The notes beneath the pieces are model-generated. The model worked only from the letters and a program-made list of their open reading frames with translations, did not search any database and was not told the DNA's origin. From RGIG4079 sp045637505 (lineage in GTDB: Bacteria > Bacteroidota > Bacteroidia > Bacteroidales > Muribaculaceae), in contig JAZTZO010000051.1 in assembly GCA_045637505.1 (NCBI GenBank), forward strand, positions 1 to 64,000: a DNA stretch of 64,000 bases, written 5' to 3'. The stretch's first letter is position 1. Every line of letters starts with the position of its first letter. Shown here piece by piece: positions 33,244 through 47,884 of this stretch. The translations under genes and the position numbers were made by a program.

Positions 33244-36200
33244 ATGAAACATTTTATTTTAGCTATTATTTTAGCATTATGTACGACAACAATCTCGGCA
33301 AAATCTTTTTTGATAGACAGCAATTTATCAACTGTAAGTGATGAATTACTCGTCCAACACAATAAAGATGGAGGGACATATGCTCTCTATAATGGAAAAT
33401 TTTATCGCATAGGAGTAACCGCATTCCGCTCATTTAAAGAATTTACCGACAACCAGACAACTTGCGGGGTAAGTTCGGGCGACACTCTTTATGTTGCGCC
33501 TGGGCAATACACCGAAGATGCAACTATAAATGTTGCAGGTCTTACAATCCTCGGCCATAATGCCAACAAAGATTGGACCTCGACACGCGATGCTCTAGAA
33601 ACAGAGCTTCAAGCAACTCTTAGCATCGAAGCAAGTAATATAATTGTAAATGGTTTTAAGGTTACTGGCAATGGTCGTATATTGAGCAACGCTGGGACTA
33701 ATAGTGCTCCTTTTAGCGGAATAAAGGTATTGTATAACTATTTTTGCAATTCTACTAGGGTTCGAAATTTCTCACAGCCTCTTGTAGAGATAGGTGACCG
33801 TTATGCAAATGCAAGTGCACCAAGCAACACTTCACAATTAAGATATCTAAATTGTGAAGTAGCCCACAACTATTTCTATTTACCCGAAGGCACAACCACA
33901 ACTCACCCTTGTGGTATAGCTGTATGTGGTGCAGGTGGCACAACTCGTGTTCACGATAATTATTTCTATGAAACTGGCACAAGTGTATTGATTGAAAATG
34001 CTCAAGGTAATATTCATATCGACCACAATGTATTTAAAGATGTTGGGGCAAATACTATCCGCACCGCAACTGGGACTGGAGATAACGACAAGAAAGGTGA
34101 TTTTGGGATAGTTTTATATCGTAGTGCCTATGCTAATTCAACTAATGTTTATATCCAAGACAACGAATTTGACAACTGTCAAGGACAAGAAACATTAGGT
34201 GCTCTTATTCGAGTGTGGGCAGGCAACCCTGATAAATCCGATTTTGTAACTCCAGTAAATCTCAAAATCAACATCAACCGCAACTCTTTCAAAGGAAAAA
34301 CATCTATTGTTTCAAGTGCCATCATGAAAGCAGATAATAATTCAACTGACCAAGCTGGAGAGAATATAATTCTGTATCAAGACAACCGCGACCAATATGA
34401 TAACATCATTTACAATCTCCAAGACAATCGATATGACAATCGTCTATATAAATTTGCGTGGATTAAACTAAATGATGGTCGTCCTCGTCGTGAAATATAT
34501 GCAAACAACTTTACACAATTTATTTTGGGGCATGACTACTCTACATTTGGAATTGGGAAATGGACAACTGGAGACATCAACTCAGCAGTAATTAATACTG
34601 ATGTAACAAATGTTGCTTCATACTTCGATGATGACAGAAATACATCAATTAGACAATATCCCAACTCAGTTATCCAATCAATGGATATAGACCCCGAAAC
34701 AGGCGACATATATGTTCTTCAAAAACTCGGCACCACTCACAACGCGACATTATGCAACGCGTATGATTTAGTTGCCAAAGAGGAAGAAGGGTTAAGACTT
34801 ACACGTATCCCTTGCATTCAGAGAGCTGTTCGCCACACAAGTAACCCAGACCGTCGATTAGACCAATATGACATTGATGGCTCTAATTGTGAATCTATGC
34901 AACTGCTTCGTGCTGGACATGGTGTAAAATTAAGCATCGTTAGAGATAAAAATGGACAACTATGGATGCTTACTGGGAGCAAGGGAGATAACAAAGGGGA
35001 AGAAAATGATATTTCGGGGAATGCAGTAGCAAAATTCAAATTTGTCAATGGAGCACGAGCAATACTTACCGAAAATGGACATTCAGCCGACTTGAAACGT
35101 AGCGATATGAGCATCTCATTTATCGAGCATCCACTCGGTTATATCAATACATACGGAGCCGTTGATGAATATTCACGCTACTTTTGTTTCAGTTCCTCTA
35201 AAAGTGGCTTAAGAACCTACTGCATCTATGACCTTGATGAGATTCTTGAAGGTAAAGCCAATCCTAAACTTATTAAAGAAATTTCAATACCTAAACACAC
35301 AAAACCTCTACAAAGCACCGAATTTCTTAATGGGGACCATCCTGCTACAAATAATGAATTTAGCGCTATTGATAAGGGATTTGAAACTTGGGCATATCAA
35401 AGTTATGCCATTTCGGGTGACTATATATATTTTCTTGAAGGGATAAGCGACTCTTCTGACAACAACTCCGCCCTAATTGTAAAATCAGGAGACCCTGTTA
35501 TAGTAGTAAGCATTTACAATTGGCGCACAAATCAATACCTAAAACGCTATCGCGTAAACTATGCTCGTGTAAATAGAAACTTTGGCGAGCCTGAAGGATT
35601 AACAGTTCGTCCCGATATTTATGGACACACCTCCATGTATATTGCACTCGCAGATGGAGGGAGTGGAGATCGTCGAACATCTATCTATCGCTGGCACGTG
35701 AATCGCTACATTCAATATTTTGATAAAAACCTTGGATACGACCAATTAACGTATCGCATTTCGGGTGACGACGATAATCCCAACACTCTTCAATTTGATA
35801 ATACACAATATTCAGGAATAACATTTACTCACAATGCACCAACTGAAGGGCTTGCATTTAGTGCGAGTCAACGTGCTGAAGAGGTAGAAGCACAATCGGT
35901 TACTATTACCAATACTGGAGAGTATCGCTATGGTGCTTGGGATGGCACTATTAGTGGTGAAGATGCGGGACTTTTCAGCGTTGAAATACCCAAAAATGAC
36001 CAATTTAGCACTGAGACAGTTACTGCAACCATTAAATTCACTCCCGACGGCAAAAAACGTGAATATAACGCAACTCTACGATTGTTCTCACTGCTTGCCT
36101 CTTCAAAAGTTGAATCTAACGATATTGTGATACCTTTAACTGCTACCTACGACGGGCCATTATCCCACGGAATGAAGCCTCAAATAACTACCGAGCAAGT

Positions 36201-38190
36201 AACACAATCAATCGACGATGAGATTTATTACTCGTTCAACCTTGCGTTAAATGCAAAGCTTCCCGAACCTTATGACAATGCTTATCTTGCATACACCAAT
36301 GGCAATACGCCTGAAGTGCTACCATTCCGTGAACTTATCGACAAGTATGTGGTTGTAATGGAAGATGCAACTGGCAATTTTGAATCGACCGACCTTCTTT
36401 CTAATAAAGCGACTCACATCACCATTGGCAACGAAAATGCTCTTGAAGGTAGTGACTGGGCGTCAATGTTATCGTCTAAAAACATTGACAACTCATACAC
36501 CAAAGAAGGTTATGGAACAACTCCTCAAGGAAACTTTATTAACCAGATAACAATAACAAATGGTATCGAGGTCTCGCAAGCTAATGCTTCAAATGGCAAA
36601 GCCGAAGGAGCTTCTCACTATAGCAATTATGCCGATTTATATAGCAAGCCATTAGTATTACATAATGTTGACCCGTCTAAATCATATAACTTCAGATTAT
36701 ATCTCTCAAAATCATCGGCCGACAAAATGGATGCATGGGAAGCTTTATATCTCGACCATGCCGATGCTATTTCTAAAACAATGTTTATTCCAAGCTCATC
36801 ACTTGCATTCTCCGATGCTATGATTGTCTCCGATGAGAAGGAATATGATGGTAACACCAATGCTATAGATATGCCAATGGGAAGCCACAACACCATAACC
36901 AATGAGGGTGCATTATTAAGCGACCCCATTCATTATCGTAGAGTGAATAATATAGTATCAGACGGCGCTTTTGGCACCCTTCATGTAACGAGCGAAGTCG
37001 TTAATTATTGGGATATCAATTATGACATAAATTTGAGTGGGGATATTAATGTTTCATACGACAACAACATTATGAATCGCTACATGAATAGTGAAGGATT
37101 GCTCAAAGGCATCTCAACTAAATTATCTTATCTCCCAGTAAAATTTGCCACAACCGATGTCATTGCCGAAGATGGTCGCACTCAACATGAACCTATTGAT
37201 GCCACACAAACCTACAATGCCACAGTTAAGGTTGATTATACTCGCCAGGCAAGCAATTCAATACCCGAAACGGCTGTTGAAGGTATGGCGATGGAGAATG
37301 AATATCAATTTAAAAATTCGCCTGTATTTACCGGATTGACGCTCTCTGGCGATAACATCGTAGCCAAATTATGGGAACAAAACTCAGGTCACCTCATTTA
37401 TGGCTCATGGGACGACAAGGTTGATGATTACCACAGATATTACTACGATGCCTTTATGCAATTAAATTGGGACAATGACATAGACCTAAATCATGGTATC
37501 GGAGTTTATGCATCGGGGTTGGGCTGTGTCGGGCACAACAACATCAATGTTGCTCCTACTGAAATATTGAGCGATTCATGGATTGCCCAATATGGCCAAG
37601 CAGCAACAAGCACAATCAATACCATAGGCTACATTGACTACGATGGTTCGTACTGCAATGAGAACAACTGGTCGGAAATTGCTGCACAAAAATGCTCTTT
37701 ACCCATTAAGGTTCACTATGTGTGGGGTGGTGATAACAAAATCACGAGCGACGAAACGGCAACTATCCCTGTGACATTGACTACCAACTACCCTATATTG
37801 GTTAAATCGTCCCCTACCCTCTACATTGGAGGAGAAAATACTACTGCCACATCGCTCATTGCAACCGATGCGCCTTCTCAATGGATTGACGTTGTAACCA
37901 TTCCTACAAAAACAACTGTTAGTGTAGCGGGTAAAGATATTATTACAGGCGTGGGAAATATATCGGTAGATAATAATAATTTATTCATATACCCAAATCC
38001 AGCCAACGATTATGTCAATATAAATGCGACTGTAAATCTTAAAAGCATTAATATTTATTCTATTGACGGACAATTATTAATATCAGAAATTGTTGATACA
38101 AATAATGCCAAGATTGACATTAGCAATTTACCATCGGGCACATATATTTTGCGCGCTGCTAACCAATCGGCACTATTGATTAAACGATAA
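33244..38190 (+). CDS. Surface protein: beta-helix + TagC/P68-type propeller + Ig-like + long unique region + T9SS type A tail (paralogue 2)
   Basis: 1648 residues, starting MKHFILAIILALC with a signal peptide ending ISA. The beta-helix (about 25-420; TLSIEASNIIVNGFKVTGNG) and propeller (about 430-850; QSMDIDPETGDIYVLQ, RAGHGVKLSIVRDKNG, GEPEGLTVRPDIYGH) parallel paralogue 1, as does the Ig-like module (about 860-975). Residues about 975-1570 have no counterpart in the other three copies. They contain repeated beta-sheet segments (YSFNLALNAKLPEPYDNAYLAY; YDINLSGDINVSYDNN) I do not recognise. It ends with a canonical T9SS type A domain (NNLFIYPNPANDYVNI ... LLIKR). It lies 86 nt after paralogue 1 with no visible promoter or terminator between, so the two are probably cotranscribed. 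A strong terminator follows it. Confidence 0.7.
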   Translation: MKHFILAIILALCTTTISAKSFLIDSNLSTVSDELLVQHNKDGGTYALYNGKFYRIGVTAFRSFKEFTDNQTTCGVSSGDTLYVAPGQYTEDATINVAGLTILGHNANKDWTSTRDALETELQATLSIEASNIIVNGFKVTGNGRILSNAGTNSAPFSGIKVLYNYFCNSTRVRNFSQPLVEIGDRYANASAPSNTSQLRYLNCEVAHNYFYLPEGTTTTHPCGIAVCGAGGTTRVHDNYFYETGTSVLIENAQGNIHIDHNVFKDVGANTIRTATGTGDNDKKGDFGIVLYRSAYANSTNVYIQDNEFDNCQGQETLGALIRVWAGNPDKSDFVTPVNLKININRNSFKGKTSIVSSAIMKADNNSTDQAGENIILYQDNRDQYDNIIYNLQDNRYDNRLYKFAWIKLNDGRPRREIYANNFTQFILGHDYSTFGIGKWTTGDINSAVINTDVTNVASYFDDDRNTSIRQYPNSVIQSMDIDPETGDIYVLQKLGTTHNATLCNAYDLVAKEEEGLRLTRIPCIQRAVRHTSNPDRRLDQYDIDGSNCESMQLLRAGHGVKLSIVRDKNGQLWMLTGSKGDNKGEENDISGNAVAKFKFVNGARAILTENGHSADLKRSDMSISFIEHPLGYINTYGAVDEYSRYFCFSSSKSGLRTYCIYDLDEILEGKANPKLIKEISIPKHTKPLQSTEFLNGDHPATNNEFSAIDKGFETWAYQSYAISGDYIYFLEGISDSSDNNSALIVKSGDPVIVVSIYNWRTNQYLKRYRVNYARVNRNFGEPEGLTVRPDIYGHTSMYIALADGGSGDRRTSIYRWHVNRYIQYFDKNLGYDQLTYRISGDDDNPNTLQFDNTQYSGITFTHNAPTEGLAFSASQRAEEVEAQSVTITNTGEYRYGAWDGTISGEDAGLFSVEIPKNDQFSTETVTATIKFTPDGKKREYNATLRLFSLLASSKVESNDIVIPLTATYDGPLSHGMKPQITTEQVTQSIDDEIYYSFNLALNAKLPEPYDNAYLAYTNGNTPEVLPFRELIDKYVVVMEDATGNFESTDLLSNKATHITIGNENALEGSDWASMLSSKNIDNSYTKEGYGTTPQGNFINQITITNGIEVSQANASNGKAEGASHYSNYADLYSKPLVLHNVDPSKSYNFRLYLSKSSADKMDAWEALYLDHADAISKTMFIPSSSLAFSDAMIVSDEKEYDGNTNAIDMPMGSHNTITNEGALLSDPIHYRRVNNIVSDGAFGTLHVTSEVVNYWDINYDINLSGDINVSYDNNIMNRYMNSEGLLKGISTKLSYLPVKFATTDVIAEDGRTQHEPIDATQTYNATVKVDYTRQASNSIPETAVEGMAMENEYQFKNSPVFTGLTLSGDNIVAKLWEQNSGHLIYGSWDDKVDDYHRYYYDAFMQLNWDNDIDLNHGIGVYASGLGCVGHNNINVAPTEILSDSWIAQYGQAATSTINTIGYIDYDGSYCNENNWSEIAAQKCSLPIKVHYVWGGDNKITSDETATIPVTLTTNYPILVKSSPTLYIGGENTTATSLIATDAPSQWIDVVTIPTKTTVSVAGKDIITGVGNISVDNNNLFIYPNPANDYVNINATVNLKSINIYSIDGQLLISEIVDTNNAKIDISNLPSGTYILRAANQSALLIKR

Positions 38191-38211
38191 AAAAATAGCA
38201 TGCCATAGAGC

Positions 38212-38243
38212 AACACGCTGTGCTAAAAAGTGCACAGCGTGTT
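38212..38243 (+). terminator. Terminator after paralogue 2
   Basis: AACACGCTGTGC/GCACAGCGTGTT, 12 bp stem, 8-base loop, followed by a run of T. Confidence 0.9.
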
Positions 38244-38324
38244 TTTTTTATTAAATTACCCCATTTTCTGCTCTATTTAACACACAAAATCTATAGAATA
38301 ATCTATTTTAATTATATTTTTTTA

Positions 38325-38332
38325 TATATTTG
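38325..38332 (+). promoter_or_regulatory. -7 box of paralogue 3
   Basis: TATATTTG followed by CATAA. It covers the TTG at 38330, so translation must begin later, at ATG 38366. The same sequence precedes paralogue 4. Confidence 0.6.
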
Positions 38333-38365
38333 CATAAAATAATAACACAACCTAATATAATAGTC

Positions 38366-42166
<3,801 letters not shown>

Positions 42167-42189
42167 TTAAATTTTATATGCATATAACG

Positions 42190-42219
42190 AGAGAGGTGAG
42201 TCAATTGACTCACCTCTCT
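42190..42219 (+). terminator. Terminator after paralogue 3
   Basis: Perfect 30 bp palindrome, AGAGAGGTGAGTCAA then its complement, 24 nt past the stop. Confidence 0.85.
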
Positions 42220-42367
42220 TAATTTGACTATATATCGACACAAATCAGCATATCCATAGTGTTAAAATCACACTACAATAACTTCGTTGCAACTATCCAT
42301 TTGTAAGCATTTTCTACTAAATGATCTCAATTATATTATATTTATTCATATTTTGAAAAACATTCAT

Positions 42368-42375
42368 TATATTTG
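42368..42375 (+). promoter_or_regulatory. -7 box of paralogue 4
   Basis: TATATTTG followed by CATAA, as before paralogue 3, 43 nt upstream of the ATG at 42418. It covers the TTG at 42373, excluding that codon as a start. Confidence 0.6.
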
Positions 42376-42417
42376 CATAATAACCCTAAGAAAATTATAA
42401 CACTAATATATTTTAAT

Positions 42418-45400
42418 ATGAAGAAAATTTTTACACTAATTTTTCTATTGACGACATGCGCAATAGGAGCTAATGCTGCAACTTACTTAATTAGTAGCAA
42501 AGCAACAACTACTGGCGAAACAGTCACCTACAAAAACATTAATTTTACCGTTGGCACAACTGCTTTTGCCGACTTCAACTCATTTTTAGCTTCACAAATT
42601 GAAGAGAATTCTACTATATATGTTGCCGACGGTACTTATAGTGGGAACGCTACTATTACGACTCAAGGACTTACACTCCTTGGGAACAATGCTTTTTGTG
42701 ATTGGACAGCTACTCGCTCAAACGAATCTACAATCACTGGCACAATTTTCGTAAATGCATCAAATGTAACAATCAACGGGTTTAAGTTTACCGAAGGTGG
42801 ACGCATTGAATCTTCGGTTGGCACAAATGCAGCGCCTTTAAGTGGTATCAAGGTTTTATATAACTATTTTACTGGTTCAACAGTAAAACGGTCAACATCT
42901 AATCCCCTTGTGGAAATTGGGAATATAATAGCCAATGCTGATGCGAATTCAACAACTTCACAATGTCGTTATAAAAACTGCGAAGCATCACACAATTACT
43001 TTGAAGGAGATGCCACACACTATCCCAACTGCATTGGTTTTGGTGGAGCATTTGGCACTACAACAGTTGTTGACAACTATTTTTACGACGGAGGAACAAG
43101 TGTATATATCGCTAACGCACAAGGCACCCTAAATATCACCCATAACGCATTTAAAAATGTAGGCAAAACCACCTATACAGCGCCCGATGGTGGCAGCAAA
43201 GGTGATTTCTGTATTGCACTTTATCGTAGTGGATATGCTAATTCAACTACCGTCAACATCATTGCCAACGAATTTGACGGATGCTATGGTCAAACATCTT
43301 TATTCCCTCTCATTCGTGTTTTCCAAGGCAATTCGGGTGGAACCGACCAAGTTTCGCCAAAGAATTATCGAGTAAATGTAAACGAAAATACATTCAAGAA
43401 CAAAACATCTACCCTACCATCGGCAAGCCACGCTCAAGCAGGCGAAAAATTACTTCTTTATAACGACAAAGGTGGTGGTGCTGGCATCATTTTCAATCTT
43501 TCAAACAACCACTACGACAATCGTTTCTATAAATTTGCTTGGGTAACATTGCAAGACGGACAAGGCATTCGCGAAATATATGCCGACCAATTTACCCGCT
43601 TTGATTTAGGCGGAAAAATGTCAACATTCGGCTCAAGTGTGTTAACAGGCACCGATGTTGCCACCCATGCTTCTGGCATAACCCTCGGATCTGCTACAAT
43701 CCTCCAAAGTTTTGACATTGACCCACTTACTGGTGACATGTATTTCATTCAAAAAATGAACGGCTCTCGCATAACAAGTTATAACTCTTTATATGGTTTC
43801 CCATCTACACAAGATGGACTAACTGTGACTCGCGTACCATGTACAAAAATCAACGGATATACCTATACTTATAGCACATCTATTCAATCAATGGAGATTG
43901 GTTATGGTGGTCATGGCACAAATTTATGTTTCGTGCGCGACAAAAATGGTCAAGGATGGTTGTGGAGTGGAGGTAAAGCAACTGTAAAAGATGGCGATGA
44001 CATCTCACAAGCAACTGCTCGTTGGAAATTTGCAAGTGGCACCGACATAAATCTTGATGGTTCAGGAAAGACAGATAGTGGAGTTAAATACTTTGATGCT
44101 TCGGGCTCTGGTTCAAACGACTATCCCGCTTGCGACGAAAATTCACGTTACTTATGTGTAAGGACATCGGGATCGGGTGTTAACACATATCGCATTTATG
44201 ATCTTGATGATGCTCTCAATGACAAACAAACATTATTAAAAACAGTAAAACTCAATAAAGGGGAATTTGCTAATTCATCTATTTCGGGCGATGCCGGGTA
44301 TAACACTTGGGACTTCCAAAGTTTCGACATCAATGGCGACTACATTTATGTACTTGAAGGTTGTAGTGACGAAAATAGCGCTACTTCCGTTGCAGGTGAC
44401 CCTACATTGGTAATCACTTGCTACAACTGGCGTTCAAATGAATATTGCTATCGCACACGCCTTAACTATGCGCGCATTAACAATATTTATGGTGAACCCG
44501 AAGGGATGGTTATCCGTTTTGACCAATATGGCCATGCTAATTTATATGTTGCAGTTCCCCAAGGTGCCGCAGGTGCTCGTAAAATGAATGTTTATAAATA
44601 CATCATTGACTACCACACAGGCTATGACGAGGCAACGGCAAAAGCAACTACACAAGGTGACGATACAAAAACTACTGCCAACTTTGGTTCAGACTATCCA
44701 GCAATTTCATACACTTGCAACACCAATAGTTTAACATTCTCGGCTTCAACATTAGATGAAGCACCTTCTCAAACCGTAAAAATTACAAATGGCGAGTATA
44801 TGCACGGACAATGGTATGGAGTAATTACAGGTGAAGATGGTGATGCATTCACAGTGAGCACAGCTTCTAATAACGCATTCTCAACATCGGCAACTGCAAC
44901 AGTTACATTCACTCCTAAAGCAAATAAATCAACCTACAAAGCCTACCTTCGACTATTTTCTCCTCTTGCAAGTTCAAAATCTGAATCAAATGACATTGTA
45001 ATACCTATTACAGCAACATATTCAGGCGCGAATAATCCCGAAACGCCTACTATTAAAATAAATGCTACAAATGTATCATTATCGGCTGAAGTTGGTACAG
45101 AGGTTTCTAAAGACATATATATTCAAGGCTCTGCGTTGACCGGAAATATTATCCTTTCTCTAACTGGAACCGATGCCGACCAATTTAGCATAAGCACAAA
45201 TTCCCTCCCAAGTAATGGTGGAAATGTAACTATTTATTACAATCCATCGGCAAGTGGCACTCATAAAGCTACACTCACTGCATCGGCAAACGGAGCAGAA
45301 GATGTGGAAATCACAATCTCGGGTACTGCAAAAGATGCCCCTGCAATTATAACAGGCTATAACCTCTCTCAAGATTGGGCTCAAACAAGTGGGCACCTCG

Positions 45401-46479
45401 CAGCTGGTACCAATACTCGTTGGGCAACGGGATTTAATGGCAAAATCTATATTAATGACCACGCCAATTCGATGCTCTATTATTGGACTGCCGACGGATT
45501 AACCAATACTGGTATCGCATCGGCTGCAGGTACCGCTATCACAAGCGATGATGCTGGGAACGTTATCGTATCAACATCTATGTATGCAGGAGGCAACACA
45601 GCCATGAAAGTTCTCCCTGCTAATGGCAAATCATTCCAAGACCTCACTCTCACCATGCCCGATGGAGTAACTGCCAATCAAATGCAATATCTCGGCAAGG
45701 CTATCGGCAACATTATGAGTGCCGATGGAGGTGCTATATTCATCTTCCCAAAAGATGCGACTTCCGTGGCAAAAATAATAATCAAGAATGGAGTACAAAC
45801 ATCGGCTACTAAAATAGATGTAAACGCAATCACAGCCGATGCGCAATCAATTGCCATACCGTTGACCAACGACATAAACAGCAATGACATCGTGGCTCGC
45901 GTACGTGTTGCTAATCACTTCTATTACAACAATGGTACCGGATTTGTTGCATATCCCGACAACGGAATCAACACCACTCAAGGCGGAACCATTTTCACTC
46001 TCAACGGCACGCTGTATAATGTGCAACCAATTGGTAGCACAGCTTATCTTGACGGCTTCCAAATCGTTGATGTGACAAACAATACAATCGTAGCTACTCA
46101 CGATGCTCAATTTACAACCGCAGCTGCAGCTCCTAATCCCAACTGTATCACGGCTGAGGTTGTTGGCCAATATGAAGCCAAATTATATCAATATGTACCT
46201 GGACAACTTGCTGCTCAATACACTTTTAGTTTGCAAACTTCAGGTATTGAAAATGTAATGATAGGCAATAAGGCAGAAATGAGTTTAGCAATTAATGGAA
46301 ACATACTCCAAGTTGTGGGCATCAATGCCATTTCAACAGCCCTCTACTCTATCAACGGCTCTATGGTTACTTATGACACCGACAACACATTGGATGTAGC
46401 AGGATTAAAAGGCGTATTCATCGTTATCGCAAAAACCGCCGATGGCACCCCATACACCAGCAAAGTGATTATAAAGTAG
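42418..46479 (+). CDS. Surface protein: beta-helix + TagC/P68-type propeller + two Ig-like + second propeller-like module (paralogue 4)
   Basis: 1353 residues from MKKIFTLIF, with a signal peptide ending ANAA. The beta-helix region is nearly identical to paralogue 3 at the DNA level over about 300 bp. The propeller (about 395-760; QSFDIDPLTGDMYF, GGHGTNLCFVRDKNG, GEPEGMVIRFDQYGH) instead matches paralogue 1. After the shared Ig-like module (about 765-870) comes an extra Ig-like domain (about 875-976; VSLSAEVGTEVSKDIYIQGS). The second propeller-like module (about 980-1275) is shared with paralogue 3. A degenerate sorting tail ends TSKVIIK. Probably surface exposed and glycan interacting; no enzyme activity can be assigned. 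Confidence 0.7.
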   Translation: MKKIFTLIFLLTTCAIGANAATYLISSKATTTGETVTYKNINFTVGTTAFADFNSFLASQIEENSTIYVADGTYSGNATITTQGLTLLGNNAFCDWTATRSNESTITGTIFVNASNVTINGFKFTEGGRIESSVGTNAAPLSGIKVLYNYFTGSTVKRSTSNPLVEIGNIIANADANSTTSQCRYKNCEASHNYFEGDATHYPNCIGFGGAFGTTTVVDNYFYDGGTSVYIANAQGTLNITHNAFKNVGKTTYTAPDGGSKGDFCIALYRSGYANSTTVNIIANEFDGCYGQTSLFPLIRVFQGNSGGTDQVSPKNYRVNVNENTFKNKTSTLPSASHAQAGEKLLLYNDKGGGAGIIFNLSNNHYDNRFYKFAWVTLQDGQGIREIYADQFTRFDLGGKMSTFGSSVLTGTDVATHASGITLGSATILQSFDIDPLTGDMYFIQKMNGSRITSYNSLYGFPSTQDGLTVTRVPCTKINGYTYTYSTSIQSMEIGYGGHGTNLCFVRDKNGQGWLWSGGKATVKDGDDISQATARWKFASGTDINLDGSGKTDSGVKYFDASGSGSNDYPACDENSRYLCVRTSGSGVNTYRIYDLDDALNDKQTLLKTVKLNKGEFANSSISGDAGYNTWDFQSFDINGDYIYVLEGCSDENSATSVAGDPTLVITCYNWRSNEYCYRTRLNYARINNIYGEPEGMVIRFDQYGHANLYVAVPQGAAGARKMNVYKYIIDYHTGYDEATAKATTQGDDTKTTANFGSDYPAISYTCNTNSLTFSASTLDEAPSQTVKITNGEYMHGQWYGVITGEDGDAFTVSTASNNAFSTSATATVTFTPKANKSTYKAYLRLFSPLASSKSESNDIVIPITATYSGANNPETPTIKINATNVSLSAEVGTEVSKDIYIQGSALTGNIILSLTGTDADQFSISTNSLPSNGGNVTIYYNPSASGTHKATLTASANGAEDVEITISGTAKDAPAIITGYNLSQDWAQTSGHLAAGTNTRWATGFNGKIYINDHANSMLYYWTADGLTNTGIASAAGTAITSDDAGNVIVSTSMYAGGNTAMKVLPANGKSFQDLTLTMPDGVTANQMQYLGKAIGNIMSADGGAIFIFPKDATSVAKIIIKNGVQTSATKIDVNAITADAQSIAIPLTNDINSNDIVARVRVANHFYYNNGTGFVAYPDNGINTTQGGTIFTLNGTLYNVQPIGSTAYLDGFQIVDVTNNTIVATHDAQFTTAAAAPNPNCITAEVVGQYEAKLYQYVPGQLAAQYTFSLQTSGIENVMIGNKAEMSLAINGNILQVVGINAISTALYSINGSMVTYDTDNTLDVAGLKGVFIVIAKTADGTPYTSKVIIK

Positions 46480-46515
46480 ACTTTAAATTATAATAATTAT
46501 TACATCTATACACAT

Positions 46516-46543
46516 AAATAGCGTGGATTAGTCCACGCTATTT
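46516..46543 (+). terminator. Terminator after paralogue 4
   Basis: AAATAGCGTGGA/TCCACGCTATTT, 12 bp stem with TTAG loop, followed by ATATTCTATTT. It isolates the downstream operon from the surface-protein cluster. Confidence 0.85.
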
Positions 46544-46563
46544 ATATTCTATTTGAAATAAAT

Positions 46564-46594
46564 TTTGTGCTATTAACAAAATTTATTAGATTTG
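46564..46594 (+). promoter_or_regulatory. Promoter of the MscS-RyR-TIR-CHAT operon
   Basis: TTTG (46564-46567), 19 nt spacer, TAGATTTG (46587-46594) followed by CA. It gives a leader of about 38 nt to the ATG at 46640. This is the only full-consensus promoter found in the ten-kilobase operon. Confidence 0.75.
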
Positions 46595-46639
46595 CATAAT
46601 TTAAACAAACACTAACATTTTCACTATTTACTAAAAAAT

Positions 46640-47884
46640 ATGCCAGACACAACCAATTTCATTGATACACTAACATATAATCTCAAAGCAAATTTGACCA
46701 TAACTAAAACTACCCCTACAACAAGTTCGGAAGATGGGATTGCTTTATTTATTTTTATTGCCTTCTTTGCGTTACTAGCAATTATTCCTTTTTTTACAAT
46801 GTCTTTTAAAGGAAAACTAATTTCTCAAAAGAAAACTAGATGGCGTGCTTGTGGAGAAGTTTTTGGTTGGTTTCATATCATTATTCCAATAATTGGCATA
46901 CTAATTATTCTATTCAAAACTCATTTAACTCAATTTTGTTTCAAGCATGTTCATTGGCTTGGAATTTCTATATTATTGATAATCTACATAATATTTTCTT
47001 GTATAAAATTAAAAAGGACTTTATGTAAAAGCAAAAAACACATTTATGATGCCGTTAATCATTACATACAACTAATAATACTCATTACCATCGGCATTGC
47101 AATAATTGCTATTGTATGGCTATTTGGAATAAAAGATAGTGACAACTTCGTACCATTCAGTATATTTGCCGCACTTTTAGGTTGGATTTTCCAAGATACA
47201 ATACAAGGTGTTGTCGCATATTTCCACCTTAGGGCAAATGGGCTACTCCACATTGGTGATTGGATTCAAATTCCGGAATTAAATATTGATGGAGTAATTA
47301 CCGACTTCTCTTTAATTACTGTTACAGTCAACAATTGGGATACGACCACATCTAATGTTGCTATTTACAAACTTCAAGTGAGTTCCTTTAAGAATAATCA
47401 AAAAATGCTAGATGGCAAAACCGAAGGTCGCAGAATGTATCGTTCATTCATTATTGATTCCCGTTCTATTTCAGCATTAAACCAAAAACAAATAGACGAA
47501 CTAAAAGAAAAACTCACTAACCTTGGAGAAGACACTATATATTTCCCTGACAACACGACTAAAAACAATGAAACTCTAAATCTATATTTATATCGTGCTT
47601 ATCTGCGAAATTGGTTAACTAATCATCATGAGATTTCGCATACTCCACGATTAATTGTGAGAATAATGGATCCTGCTCCCGAAGGTGTTCCTATTCAGAT
47701 ATATGCTTTCATTAGAAAATATAATTTATATGAATTTGAACTAGTCCAATCTGAAATTTCAGAGCATGCTATTTTATCTATGGGTTGGTTTGGATTAAGA
47801 TTATATCAAAAACCCACAAGTAAAGATTTTAATGACTTTGTCAATATTATAAATTCCAAAAACGATAACAATGAAAATTCTTAA
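46640..47884 (+). CDS. MscS-family mechanosensitive channel-like protein
   Basis: 414 residues, inner membrane. Predicted helices lie at about 34-54, 72-92, 105-122 and 142-162, with the pore-lining helix at 168-198 (FSIFAALLGWIFQDTIQGVVAYFHL). The MscS beta-domain follows (GDWIQIPELNIDGVITDFSLITVTV, then the SNVAIYKLQVSSF start). The C-terminal cytoplasmic cage part is about 160 residues and includes RRMYRSFIIDSRSI, as in the larger YbdG/MscM-like branch. It is the first gene of the operon and overlaps the next by 14 bases. In this company it may be an effector channel gated by a signal and not by membrane tension alone. That is inference. Confidence 0.88.
   Translation: MPDTTNFIDTLTYNLKANLTITKTTPTTSSEDGIALFIFIAFFALLAIIPFFTMSFKGKLISQKKTRWRACGEVFGWFHIIIPIIGILIILFKTHLTQFCFKHVHWLGISILLIIYIIFSCIKLKRTLCKSKKHIYDAVNHYIQLIILITIGIAIIAIVWLFGIKDSDNFVPFSIFAALLGWIFQDTIQGVVAYFHLRANGLLHIGDWIQIPELNIDGVITDFSLITVTVNNWDTTTSNVAIYKLQVSSFKNNQKMLDGKTEGRRMYRSFIIDSRSISALNQKQIDELKEKLTNLGEDTIYFPDNTTKNNETLNLYLYRAYLRNWLTNHHEISHTPRLIVRIMDPAPEGVPIQIYAFIRKYNLYEFELVQSEISEHAILSMGWFGLRLYQKPTSKDFNDFVNIINSKNDNNENS

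Noticed and set aside
47062..47253. Minus-strand frame inside the MscS gene
   Set aside because: Antisense shadow of the pore region with no independent support.
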